NCBI GenBank assembly: GCA_031372145.1
Contig: JANMKR010000037.1
Span: 1 to 21,013, forward strand
Direction: 5' to 3'
DNA: 21,013 nucleotides
DNA from: CALMEC01 sp031372145
GTDB taxonomy: Bacteria > Actinomycetota > Thermoleophilia > Miltoncostaeales > Miltoncostaeaceae
How positions within the stretch are numbered: position 1 is the first letter of the stretch; each line of letters begins with the position of its first letter. This document shows positions 8,448-15,162 of the stretch, piece by piece. Both the position numbers and the translations under genes were made by a program. Under the pieces are notes generated by a model, which was not told the origin of the DNA, did not search any database, and saw only the letters and a list, made by a program, of their open reading frames with translations.

Positions 8448-10139
8448 ATGAACATCGTTCCGGCCGACTACCCGCCCCGTTTCCGCGCATCGGACTACGT
8501 CACCAAGCCGACGGCAGGCGAAGACGAGCGCATCGACGTGGGAGTCCTGTTTGTGGGTGGCGGACCGGCGGGACTCGCCGGTGCGGTGCGGCTGGGACAG
8601 CTGCTGGCCGAGGACCCCGCGGCCGCAGAGATGCTCGGCGAGGTCCCGATCGCGGTTGTCGAGAAGGGCAAGGCCGCCGGCTCGCACTTGATGTCGGGAG
8701 CGGTCATGCGCCCCGGGCCGTTCCGGTCGCTGTTCCCGGACACGCCCAAGGAGGACCTGCCGATCTACTCGGAGGTCACCGGCGAGGCGATGTACTTCAT
8801 GACCAAGAGCGCCTCGTTCCGGCTGCCGATGCCGCCGCCGCAGATGAAAAACCACGGCAACTGGGTCATCTCGGTCAGTCAACTCGGTCGGTGGATGGCC
8901 GAGCAGGCCGAAGAGCTGGGCGCCTACATGCTCCCCGAGACCGACGCACAGAAGCTGATCGTCGACGAGGGGCGCGTCGTGGGCGTGGTCACCGGCGACA
9001 AAGGCCGCGGCCGCGAAGGCGAGGAGCTCTCCACGTTCGAGCCGGGCATGGAGTTGCACGCCCAGGTCACCGCGATCTGCGAAGGCACGCAGGGCCACCT
9101 GGCCGGCGTCACCCGCAAGCACTTCGACCTCGACCAGGCGCCGCAGACATACGAGCTCGGCGTCAAGGAGGTCTGGGAGGTCACCAAGCCGCTGACAAAG
9201 GTGATTCACACCGCCGGCTGGCCGCTCCACCTGGGCTCCAAGTACCGCGAGTACGGCGGATCGTGGATCTACCCGATGGGCGAGGACAAGGTTTCGATCG
9301 GCTTCGTCACCGGCTTGGACTACGCCGACGCGAGCCTTTCGGTGCACGACCTGCTGCAGCAATTCAAGTCCCACAAGCTCGTGCGTGGCATTCTGGAGGG
9401 TGGTCGCCGGATCGCATGGGGCGCCAAGACGATTCCCGGGGGCGGGTTCAACTCACTGCCAACACGCCTGCACGTGCCCGGAGCGCTCTTGTGCGGCGAC
9501 TCGGCCGGCTTCGTCAACATGTCGGCCCTCAAGGGCGTCCACTATGCGATCCAGTCGGGGATCCTCGCGGCCGAGGCCATCTACGAGTCGCTCAAGGCCG
9601 GTACCGCCGCGACGACGACCGGCCTGTGGGGCTACGACCAGAAGATCCGCGACAGCATCATCTGGAAGGACCTGTGGCGTGAGCGCAACGTCCGCCCCGC
9701 CTTCCAGCAGAGCTTCGCCTACGGCGCCATCGTCGGCGGCCTCGCCACCGGCACGATGGGCAAGTTGCCCAAGCACATCCCGCACAAGGCCGACGCCAAG
9801 GGCGAGATCTTCGTCGGCGACCGCGCCAAGGAGTACCCCAAGCCCGACGGCCAGTACTTCTTCGACAAGCTCTCCAGCGTCTTCGCGAGTGGCAACAAGA
9901 CCCGCGACGACCAGCCCAGCCACATCCGCGTGCAGCAGCACGTGCCACGCGAGCTCGCGATCATGTGGGAGGCCATGTGCCCCGCCAAGGTCTACGAGGT
10001 CGAGGAGGGCCAGGCGGGCGACATGGTCGACGTCAAGGTCAACGCGTCCAACTGTGTCCAGTGCGGCGCGATCACCGCGAAGGGCGGCCAGCTGACCCCG
10101 CCCGAGGGTGGCTCTGGGCCCGAGTACACGCTGACGTAG
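8448..10139 (+). CDS. Electron-transfer flavoprotein:quinone oxidoreductase (ETF-QO)
   Basis: A 563-residue protein of typical ETF-QO/FixC-FixX fusion length. It passes electrons from reduced ETF (fed by acyl-CoA and other dehydrogenases) to membrane quinone. ATG 8448 follows GAGAGG. The FAD dinucleotide motif is VGGGPAGLAGAVRLG (about 36-50), preceded by a beta strand. A flavin-associated segment near 350 reads GALLCGDSAGFVN. The quinone/membrane region is less clear. The C-terminal ferredoxin-like segment has CPAKVYE and NCVQCGAITAKGG: C511, C536 and C539 keep the spacing of the known cluster ligands, but the fourth position, 542, is Ile (see findings). ETF alpha and beta genes are not in the window. 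A small unknown gene starts 6 nt after the stop, so the two are probably co-transcribed. Confidence 0.92.
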   Translation: MNIVPADYPPRFRASDYVTKPTAGEDERIDVGVLFVGGGPAGLAGAVRLGQLLAEDPAAAEMLGEVPIAVVEKGKAAGSHLMSGAVMRPGPFRSLFPDTPKEDLPIYSEVTGEAMYFMTKSASFRLPMPPPQMKNHGNWVISVSQLGRWMAEQAEELGAYMLPETDAQKLIVDEGRVVGVVTGDKGRGREGEELSTFEPGMELHAQVTAICEGTQGHLAGVTRKHFDLDQAPQTYELGVKEVWEVTKPLTKVIHTAGWPLHLGSKYREYGGSWIYPMGEDKVSIGFVTGLDYADASLSVHDLLQQFKSHKLVRGILEGGRRIAWGAKTIPGGGFNSLPTRLHVPGALLCGDSAGFVNMSALKGVHYAIQSGILAAEAIYESLKAGTAATTTGLWGYDQKIRDSIIWKDLWRERNVRPAFQQSFAYGAIVGGLATGTMGKLPKHIPHKADAKGEIFVGDRAKEYPKPDGQYFFDKLSSVFASGNKTRDDQPSHIRVQQHVPRELAIMWEAMCPAKVYEVEEGQAGDMVDVKVNASNCVQCGAITAKGGQLTPPEGGSGPEYTLT

Positions 10140-10145
10140 CTCATC

Positions 10146-10817
10146 ATGAGCACCCGATCGACAGATCCAGGCGCCCAGGCGCTACTTGGTTGGATGCAGC
10201 TCAACGCGGCTCGTCTGCGCGAGTTGCTGGCCGAGGAAGCCGACGGGACCGACGACCTGTCACCCGCGGGGGAGGCCGCGATCCGGGCGCATTTGCGCCT
10301 GGTCAGCGAGGCCCTGGCCGCCACGGCCGGTCCGGCCACGCGGGAGGGCCTGGAGGATCTGGCCGAGACGCTGCCCGATCGGTTCGACGATGACGAGGCG
10401 GGAGTGGACGGTGAGCTGGAGTTGCTCGAGGACGCCGCCGCCCATGAACTCAACCTGCAGTTCGGCAGCGAGCGTGCCGGCAGCGACCCGATGCTCCGCG
10501 AGACGATCGCGCGTCGGCTGCGGGTGCAGGCCTGGTCAAGGTTCTTCCTTCGCCTGGTTGGCGCTGCCGTCGACGACGACGCGTTCGCCGACGGCGCGCT
10601 CACCTGGATGGGCGATCACCAGACCCAGCTCGCCGAGACGATCTTCTCGATGGACCGCCGTGCCAAGGAAGCCGAGATCGCACGGAGCGGCCCTCACGCC
10701 GTCGACGACGCCGCGCTCGTCAATCAGATCGGCCAGGCCGCAATGCTGCAGGCCCACGTGCGCTTCCTCGTCGAAGCAATATCGGCGACCATACGCCGCC
10801 CTCAGCACGGCTCTTAG
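10146..10817 (+). CDS. Uncharacterised helical protein coupled to ETF-QO
   Basis: A 223-residue protein that I do not recognise. It starts at ATG 10146, 6 nt after the ETF-QO stop, so translation is probably coupled. The sequence is soluble, acidic in its first half (EEADGTDD, DRFDDDEAGVDGE) and predicted mostly helical; no signal peptide, membrane helix, cysteine cluster or nucleotide-binding motif is visible. A central patch, RETIARRLRVQAWSRFFLRL, is amphipathic and basic and could bind a partner or membrane. The last eight residues, IRRPQHGS, and the TAG stop are encoded by the palindromic repeat that begins here, so the native C-terminus was probably replaced or extended when the repeat arrived. 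Position suggests a link to ETF-QO function; nothing in the sequence proves it. Confidence 0.75.
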   Translation: MSTRSTDPGAQALLGWMQLNAARLRELLAEEADGTDDLSPAGEAAIRAHLRLVSEALAATAGPATREGLEDLAETLPDRFDDDEAGVDGELELLEDAAAHELNLQFGSERAGSDPMLRETIARRLRVQAWSRFFLRLVGAAVDDDAFADGALTWMGDHQTQLAETIFSMDRRAKEAEIARSGPHAVDDAALVNQIGQAAMLQAHVRFLVEAISATIRRPQHGS

Positions 10818-10859
10818 GCGGCCTATGAGCCCCTGCGGGGCTCAAGCGCTGATGGCGGC
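10795..10859 (-). repeat. Palindromic repeat, cluster 2 copy A
   Basis: Same family as the cluster at 151-380, in the opposite orientation. Arms are GCCGCCCTCAG and CTGATGGCGGC (10 of 11 paired). The central hairpin is GAGCCCC (10827-10833), loop TGC, GGGGCTC (10837-10843), plus a flanking T-A pair. It overlaps the 3' end and stop codon of the preceding gene. Confidence 0.85.
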
Positions 10860-10869
10860 TTGGTGATAC

Positions 10870-10934
10870 GCCGCCCTCAGCACGGCTCTTAGGTGGCCTA
10901 TGAGCCCCTGCGGGGCTCAAGCGCTGATGGCGGC
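10870..10934 (-). repeat. Palindromic repeat, cluster 2 copy B
   Basis: Tandem copy 75 bp further on, identical to copy A at 64 of 65 positions; the only difference is C to T in GGCGGCC/GGTGGCC. A degenerate fragment resembling the left end (CATACGC, CAGCACGG) follows at about 10942-10958. The unit lies between convergent genes, like cluster 1. Confidence 0.85.
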
Positions 10935-10987
10935 TGGAGTTCATACGCACAGCACGGTGGATGTCGGGCCGCCGCGGTATGGCTGGA

Positions 10988-13228
10988 TCAGGTGGCGGGC
11001 GTCTGCTGAGCGCGTCGCACGACTGCGAGGGCGGCGTCGTCCCCGAGTGGTCCGCCGGCGAAGCGGCGGGCGGCGGCGTAGACGTCTTGGGCGATCGTTG
11101 CGGCGGGTTGGGTGACGACCCGCAGGATCGTTTTTTTCAGGCGTTCCTCCCCGAACGCCTCGTCGCCGCGCATCGCGTCCAGGATGCCGTCGGTCGTCAG
11201 CACCAGCAGGGCACCGGGTGGGAACGGGGTGACGTGACGGCCGTAGGGCGACTCCATGTGGAACCCCAGCGGAGGGTCGGGATCCTCGAGCGACGTCACC
11301 GCGCCGTCGGCACCGACCAGGAGGGGCGGGGGATGACCTGCACTGGTCCACGTCAGGGCATCCTCGTCGCGGTCGATCACCGCGAGAAACAGGGTGACGA
11401 ACGCCGCCTCGCCGAGACGTCCTGTCACAAGCCGGCTGAGCTCATCAAGCAGCCGCCCCGGGTCCTGCTCGTGTGCTGACAGGCCCTCAGCCAGATAGCG
11501 CACCATGCCGGTCGTTCCGGCGGCCTGGACACCCTTGCCGGCGACGTCACCCACCATGACCGCGACCTTGCCGTTCGGCAGCACCCAGATGTCGTACAGA
11601 TCGCCCCCGACCATCGCGCCGGCCGCGGCGCGATACAAGGTCGCCATCTCCAGGCCGTCCACCTCGGGGGGCTCCTCGGCCAGCAGCGCGTCCTGCAGCG
11701 TCTCGGCGATCTGCCGCTCCTGCTCGAACTGCAGGGCGTTCTGGATGGCGGCGGATGCGTGTCGGGCAAGTTCGCCCAGTACCCGCAGGTCGCGTTCGGT
11801 GAACGCGTCGGGCTGCGCGCTGTTGACGGTCAGCACGCCGTACACGCGGTCGGCGAGTTCGATCGGAACGGCGACAAACGAGCGGATCTCCTCGGCGGCA
11901 TCACTCGGAAGGTCCAACCCGGGGTCGTCGTGGGTGTCGGTCAGCAAGAACGCGCGGCGAGTATCGATGACACGCCCCAGGACCCCCTCGCCGCGGCGCT
12001 TGCGCATGTCGCGGAGCGCCTCCCGGCTGAACCCGCGTGATGCCACCGGCGCCAGATCACCTCTGCGGCGCACGGTCATCAGCACCACGCGCTCGGCCTC
12101 GACCAGGGATTCGGCCTGTGCGACAAGCTGCTCGTGGATGTCGCTGCGCGTCAACGCCGACGCCAACATGTGCGCGGCGCGCGCGATCGCGATCTCCTCT
12201 TGCGCCCGGCGCTCCTCGCGCTCCAAGAGCGCAGCGTTCTCCTGGGCCAGCGCCCGGGCCTCCAGGAGTGCGCGGTGGCGGACCGTGATGTCGGAGATGA
12301 TCACGACGCGTCCGAGGAGCGTCCCCACCGCATCACGCACCGGTGCGGTGAAGCGTTCCAACACCAGGCCATCGACGGTCTCCAACTGGTCGCGCAAAGT
12401 GACGTCGGACGACTGCGTGAGTCGCGACGTCAGCAGCTCGTACGTGTTGGGATCTTTGAAGCGTGGCGCGATGTGCTCGCGCAACACCCGGCCTGCGGGC
12501 TGCCCGATCAGCACCTCCGGGGCGATGCGCATCAGCTCGCCATAGGCGCGGTTGACGATGCTGATCATCCCGTCCGTGTCGATGACGACGACGCCGTTGC
12601 GGGTGGTGGCGAGGACGGCTTCGAGGACCTGGCGGGTACGCCGGTTGCGGTCGCGCAGCAGCGCGTTCTGAACCGCGAGCGAGATCTGCGGGGCCAGTAC
12701 CTCGAGCGCATGTTGTTCGAGTTCGCCGATCTGACTGTGCCCGGAGAGGTTGAGCAGTGCCAGCGCACCCAGGCCCGGATTGCTCCGTGTGCGCAGCGGC
12801 ATCGCGATCGCGCTGCTTCCGCTCAAGATGTTGCGCGCGTCGCGCAGCGGGACCCCGGCGTCTTCGATCTCGGCGAGCCGTGCGAGCACCGCGGGCTCGG
12901 CCATGATGTCCGGCCAGATCACGCTTGACCCTCCGGCGAGTGCCGTCAGACCGAGGTCGGCGGTTTCGGGGCGCAGGGCGTTGAGCGCCGCTGCGTACGT
13001 GCGCCCAAATTCGTCATCGGCTGCGCTGTACGCACGTCCCACGCGCTTGCGGTCCTCTTCGGCGGCGCGGACAAGCACCAAGTCCACAGCGAACGCTTCG
13101 CGCAGCCGGCCTGCGATCAGCTCGAGGCTCTCTTCGAGCGATACGGGCGGCTCCAGCCCGGCGAGCAGCTCGAATGGCTCATCCCTGCCGGAGTCGCGCA
13201 TGTTCAAGTCGATTGGCGGAACGTTCAC
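10988..13228 (-). CDS. GAF-PAS-GAF sensor with SpoIIE-type PP2C phosphatase domain
   Basis: A 746-residue cytoplasmic signalling protein. The order is: GAF domain (about 20-200), PAS domain (about 205-315, with RNGVVVIDTDGMISIVNRAY), a charged coiled-coil linker (about 320-350), a second GAF domain (about 350-500), and a PP2C/SpoIIE serine phosphatase domain (about 520-740). Phosphatase metal-binding motifs are intact: GGDLYDIW, VGDVAGKG, TSAGHPPPLL, TTDGILDA and GDDAAL. Such proteins dephosphorylate STAS anti-sigma antagonists in partner switching; a STAS protein is encoded at 14793. Start GTG 13228 overlaps the stop of the upstream carbonic-anhydrase-like gene in a GTGA, with GGAG 10 nt before it, so coupling is likely. 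No histidine-kinase or HATPase domain is present, so the antagonising kinase must be elsewhere. The signal sensed is unknown. Confidence 0.9.
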   Translation of the reverse strand: MNVPPIDLNMRDSGRDEPFELLAGLEPPVSLEESLELIAGRLREAFAVDLVLVRAAEEDRKRVGRAYSAADDEFGRTYAAALNALRPETADLGLTALAGGSSVIWPDIMAEPAVLARLAEIEDAGVPLRDARNILSGSSAIAMPLRTRSNPGLGALALLNLSGHSQIGELEQHALEVLAPQISLAVQNALLRDRNRRTRQVLEAVLATTRNGVVVIDTDGMISIVNRAYGELMRIAPEVLIGQPAGRVLREHIAPRFKDPNTYELLTSRLTQSSDVTLRDQLETVDGLVLERFTAPVRDAVGTLLGRVVIISDITVRHRALLEARALAQENAALLEREERRAQEEIAIARAAHMLASALTRSDIHEQLVAQAESLVEAERVVLMTVRRRGDLAPVASRGFSREALRDMRKRRGEGVLGRVIDTRRAFLLTDTHDDPGLDLPSDAAEEIRSFVAVPIELADRVYGVLTVNSAQPDAFTERDLRVLGELARHASAAIQNALQFEQERQIAETLQDALLAEEPPEVDGLEMATLYRAAAGAMVGGDLYDIWVLPNGKVAVMVGDVAGKGVQAAGTTGMVRYLAEGLSAHEQDPGRLLDELSRLVTGRLGEAAFVTLFLAVIDRDEDALTWTSAGHPPPLLVGADGAVTSLEDPDPPLGFHMESPYGRHVTPFPPGALLVLTTDGILDAMRGDEAFGEERLKKTILRVVTQPAATIAQDVYAAARRFAGGPLGDDAALAVVRRAQQTPAT

Positions 13229-13800
13229 GGCGTGTGCGCTCCGATCATCGACACATAGTGGGCGGCGCTTCGCCGGATATCGGCACGCTGGGCGTCGGTT
13301 GTCTCGCGAACCACCCGTCCGGGGGTTCCGAGCACGAGCGAACCAGCCGGCACGATCGTGCCTTCGGGCAGTACCGCGCCCGCGCCCACGATCGACCCGG
13401 TTCCAATCACCGAGTCGTTGAGGATGATCGCGCCGATCCCGACGAGCACGTCGTCTTCGACGGTGCAGCCGTGCACACAGGCCAGGTGACCGATGGTGAC
13501 CCGCCGACCGACGGTGCAGGGGACGCCGGCATCCGCGTGCAGCACCGCCCCGTCCTGCACGTTCGTCGCATCGCCCACCGTGATCTGGTCAGTGTCCCCG
13601 CGGATCGTCGCGTTCGGCCAGACCGAGACATCGCGTCCAAGCCGGACGCGACCGATCACGCACGCCGCCTCATGCACGAACGCGCCAGGCCCCAAGTCGG
13701 GAGTGTGGTCACCAAGCGAAACGATCAGGGGCCACACGATAGCCGCTCTGTGCCAGATCACCTGCAATCGAGCGCCGCTTGACTCCTCAGGAGCGGTCAT
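13225..13800 (-). CDS. Gamma-carbonic anhydrase-like hexapeptide-repeat protein
   Basis: A 191-residue left-handed beta-helix protein. Hexapeptide repeats run from about residue 36 to 165 and a C-terminal helix follows. The zinc histidines match the gamma class: H88 (VLHAD), H105 and H110 (GHLACVHG). R67, D69 and Q82 also sit at the active-site positions of this class. Real activity is uncertain, as many relatives (the YrdA/PaaY type) show weak or no CO2 hydration, and the catalytic acidic loop of archaeal Cam is not visible. The start is uncertain: ATG 13800 gives about 20 non-homologous residues, while GTG 13737 would begin just before VSLGDHTPDLGPGAF and would clear the divergent cytochrome promoter, which otherwise overlaps this gene. 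The stop overlaps the start of the phosphatase gene. Confidence 0.85.
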   Translation of the reverse strand: MTAPEESSGARLQVIWHRAAIVWPLIVSLGDHTPDLGPGAFVHEAACVIGRVRLGRDVSVWPNATIRGDTDQITVGDATNVQDGAVLHADAGVPCTVGRRVTIGHLACVHGCTVEDDVLVGIGAIILNDSVIGTGSIVGAGAVLPEGTIVPAGSLVLGTPGRVVRETTDAQRADIRRSAAHYVSMIGAHTP

Positions 13801-13806
13801 TACGAT
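13779..13806 (+). promoter_or_regulatory. Sigma70-like promoter for the first cytochrome gene
   Basis: TTGACT (13779-13784), a 16-bp spacer and TACGAT (13801-13806) match the -35/-10 consensus well. Transcription would begin near 13813, about 25 nt before the cytochrome ATG. The spacer contains the inverted repeat CTCCTCAGGAG, a possible operator. Confidence 0.55.
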
Positions 13807-13838
13807 CCCGTCATCTTCGTCCGAAAAGGGGTGGCGGG

Positions 13839-14198
13839 ATGTCCAAGTTCCGTTTGGGAATCGTGATCGCGCTGGTTGGCGCGCTCGCCGCGTTCGGTGC
13901 AGGATGCGGCGGGGACACGACGTCGTCCACGCCTGCTGGAACCGAGAGCACCTCGACGCCCAAAGCGGCCGGCGCGGGCGATGTCGCGAACGGCAAGACC
14001 CTGTTTGAGGGCAAATGCCAGGGATGCCATGCGAAAGACGGCACCGAGGCCGCCGTGGGTCCGAAGCTGTCAGGTGGTGGGCGCACGTCTGATCGCATCC
14101 GCGACCAGATCGTCAACGGTGGCGGCGTGATGCCCCCGGGCCTCTACAGCGGCACCGACCTGGACGACGTGGTCGCATTTGTCCTGAGTATTCAGTAG
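13839..14198 (+). CDS. Lipoprotein cytochrome c, class I, single haem
   Basis: A 119-residue exported protein. ATG 13839 lies about 10 nt after a GGGG run. The signal ends in a weak lipobox GAGC (C23), so it is probably lipid-anchored outside the membrane. A short Ser/Thr/Pro/Ala linker follows. The haem motif is CQGCH (C60, C63, H64) and the distal ligand is probably M98 in GGVMPPG. The domain ends DLDDVVAFVLSIQ, the C-terminal helix of small class I cytochromes c. It would shuttle electrons between respiratory complexes. It is a close paralogue of the next gene, with a shared VxxGP..L / MPPGL / DDL frame. A good promoter precedes it. Confidence 0.92.
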   Translation: MSKFRLGIVIALVGALAAFGAGCGGDTTSSTPAGTESTSTPKAAGAGDVANGKTLFEGKCQGCHAKDGTEAAVGPKLSGGGRTSDRIRDQIVNGGGVMPPGLYSGTDLDDVVAFVLSIQ

Positions 14199-14270
14199 TC
14201 CCATCCCGACGAAACCACCGGCACGGGCGGGTAGGATCGTGCATTCACCCGTCCATGTCGGAGGTTGCAG

Positions 14271-14750
14271 ATGCGCAGGTTGCGGTTCGGTGTCGCGCTC
14301 GTCCTGATCGGTGCCCTCGCCGCCCTCGTGGCGGGCTGTGGTGGTTCCGACCCCAACGAGGCCAGGACCCCGGCAAACGCGCCGACGGTCACCAACGGTC
14401 AGGCTCCCGTCACGACCACCGAGGGTGAGACCGTGACCGGCGATGCGGGCGGCGCCACCACCGGCACGACGCCGACCACGCCTCCGGCGACCGCACCCCC
14501 GGCAGGTGGCGCCGGCGGCGGTGACACTGCGGCGATCGGGGCCGGCAAGACGTTTTTTGAGGGCACCTGCCAGGTCTGCCACGCGGCGGGCGGCACGCAG
14601 GCGGGGGTGGGACCCAAGCTTGCGGGCACCGGTTTGACCGCCGACAGGGTCAAGAACCAGGTCATCAACGGGGGTGGCGCGATGCCGCCAGGGCTCGCAA
14701 CCGGTGACGACCTGGAGAACGTCACCAAGTTCGTAGTGAGCTTGCAATAA
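14271..14750 (+). CDS. Lipoprotein cytochrome c, class I, paralogue with long linker
   Basis: A 159-residue exported protein. The frame extends back to TTG 14265, but GGAGG at 14260-14264 is spaced 6 nt from ATG 14271, which I take as the start. The lipobox is VAGC (C23). Residues 24-85 are a low-complexity Thr/Pro/Gly/Ala linker, twice as long as in its neighbour, which would hold the haem domain farther from the membrane. The haem motif is CQVCH (C100, C103, H104) and the likely axial Met is M138 in GGAMPPG. TAGGAT about 30 nt upstream could be a -10 box, so this gene may be transcribed separately from its paralogue. Confidence 0.92.
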   Translation: MRRLRFGVALVLIGALAALVAGCGGSDPNEARTPANAPTVTNGQAPVTTTEGETVTGDAGGATTGTTPTTPPATAPPAGGAGGGDTAAIGAGKTFFEGTCQVCHAAGGTQAGVGPKLAGTGLTADRVKNQVINGGGAMPPGLATGDDLENVTKFVVSLQ

Positions 14751-14778
14751 CCGACGAGGAATGCGGCTGGGGCGGTGG

Positions 14779-14784
14779 TATAGC
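14779..14784 (+). promoter_or_regulatory. Candidate -10 box for a leaderless STAS transcript
   Basis: TATAGC ends 8 nt before the GTG start of the STAS gene and no Shine-Dalgarno sequence is present, so transcription would begin at or next to the start codon. No clear -35 box is seen, so this is a weak call resting on spacing. Confidence 0.35.
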
Positions 14785-14792
14785 ATCGCCTC

Positions 14793-15152
14793 GTGGGCCT
14801 CTCTGTCAGCACCAAACCATCTGACGATCTCGTCATCCTGGCATTGGACGGCGAGCTCGACATCTACACGGTCGGGGGGTTCCGGCAGGAGTCGGACAAG
14901 ATCGATCCCAGCGCGATGCAAGTCGTCGTCGACTTGACGGACGTCAGCCTGCTCGACTCCTCTGGGCTCGGTGCCTTGGTCAGCTTGCTCAACCGCGCAC
15001 GGGCCGCCGGCGGACTGCTGGGCATCATCTGCCCGCAGCGCCACCTGCGCCGGGTGTTCGAGATCACAGGTCTCCGGCGCGCATTCGTGTTCGGGGATGA
15101 CCTCGAGGGCGTCCGAACGGCGCTCGCCGAGGCGGCGACTTCGGCCGCCTGA
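14793..15152 (+). CDS. STAS-domain anti-sigma factor antagonist (RsbV/SpoIIAA type)
   Basis: A 119-residue single STAS domain. Residues 13-24 match the start of the family (LVILALDGELDI). The phosphorylation loop is LLDSSGLGAL with S56 directly after the conserved Asp. The end, GLRRAFVFGDDLEGVRTAL, fits the last strand and helix. Unphosphorylated proteins of this type bind an anti-sigma kinase and free its sigma factor; a PP2C phosphatase such as the one at 10988-13228 would reactivate it. No kinase or sigma gene is in the window, so that pairing is an inference. The start is GTG 14793 with no ribosome-binding site. serS begins 10 nt after the stop. Confidence 0.9.
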   Translation: MGLSVSTKPSDDLVILALDGELDIYTVGGFRQESDKIDPSAMQVVVDLTDVSLLDSSGLGALVSLLNRARAAGGLLGIICPQRHLRRVFEITGLRRAFVFGDDLEGVRTALAEAATSAA

Positions 15153-15162
15153 GGGCTGCACC

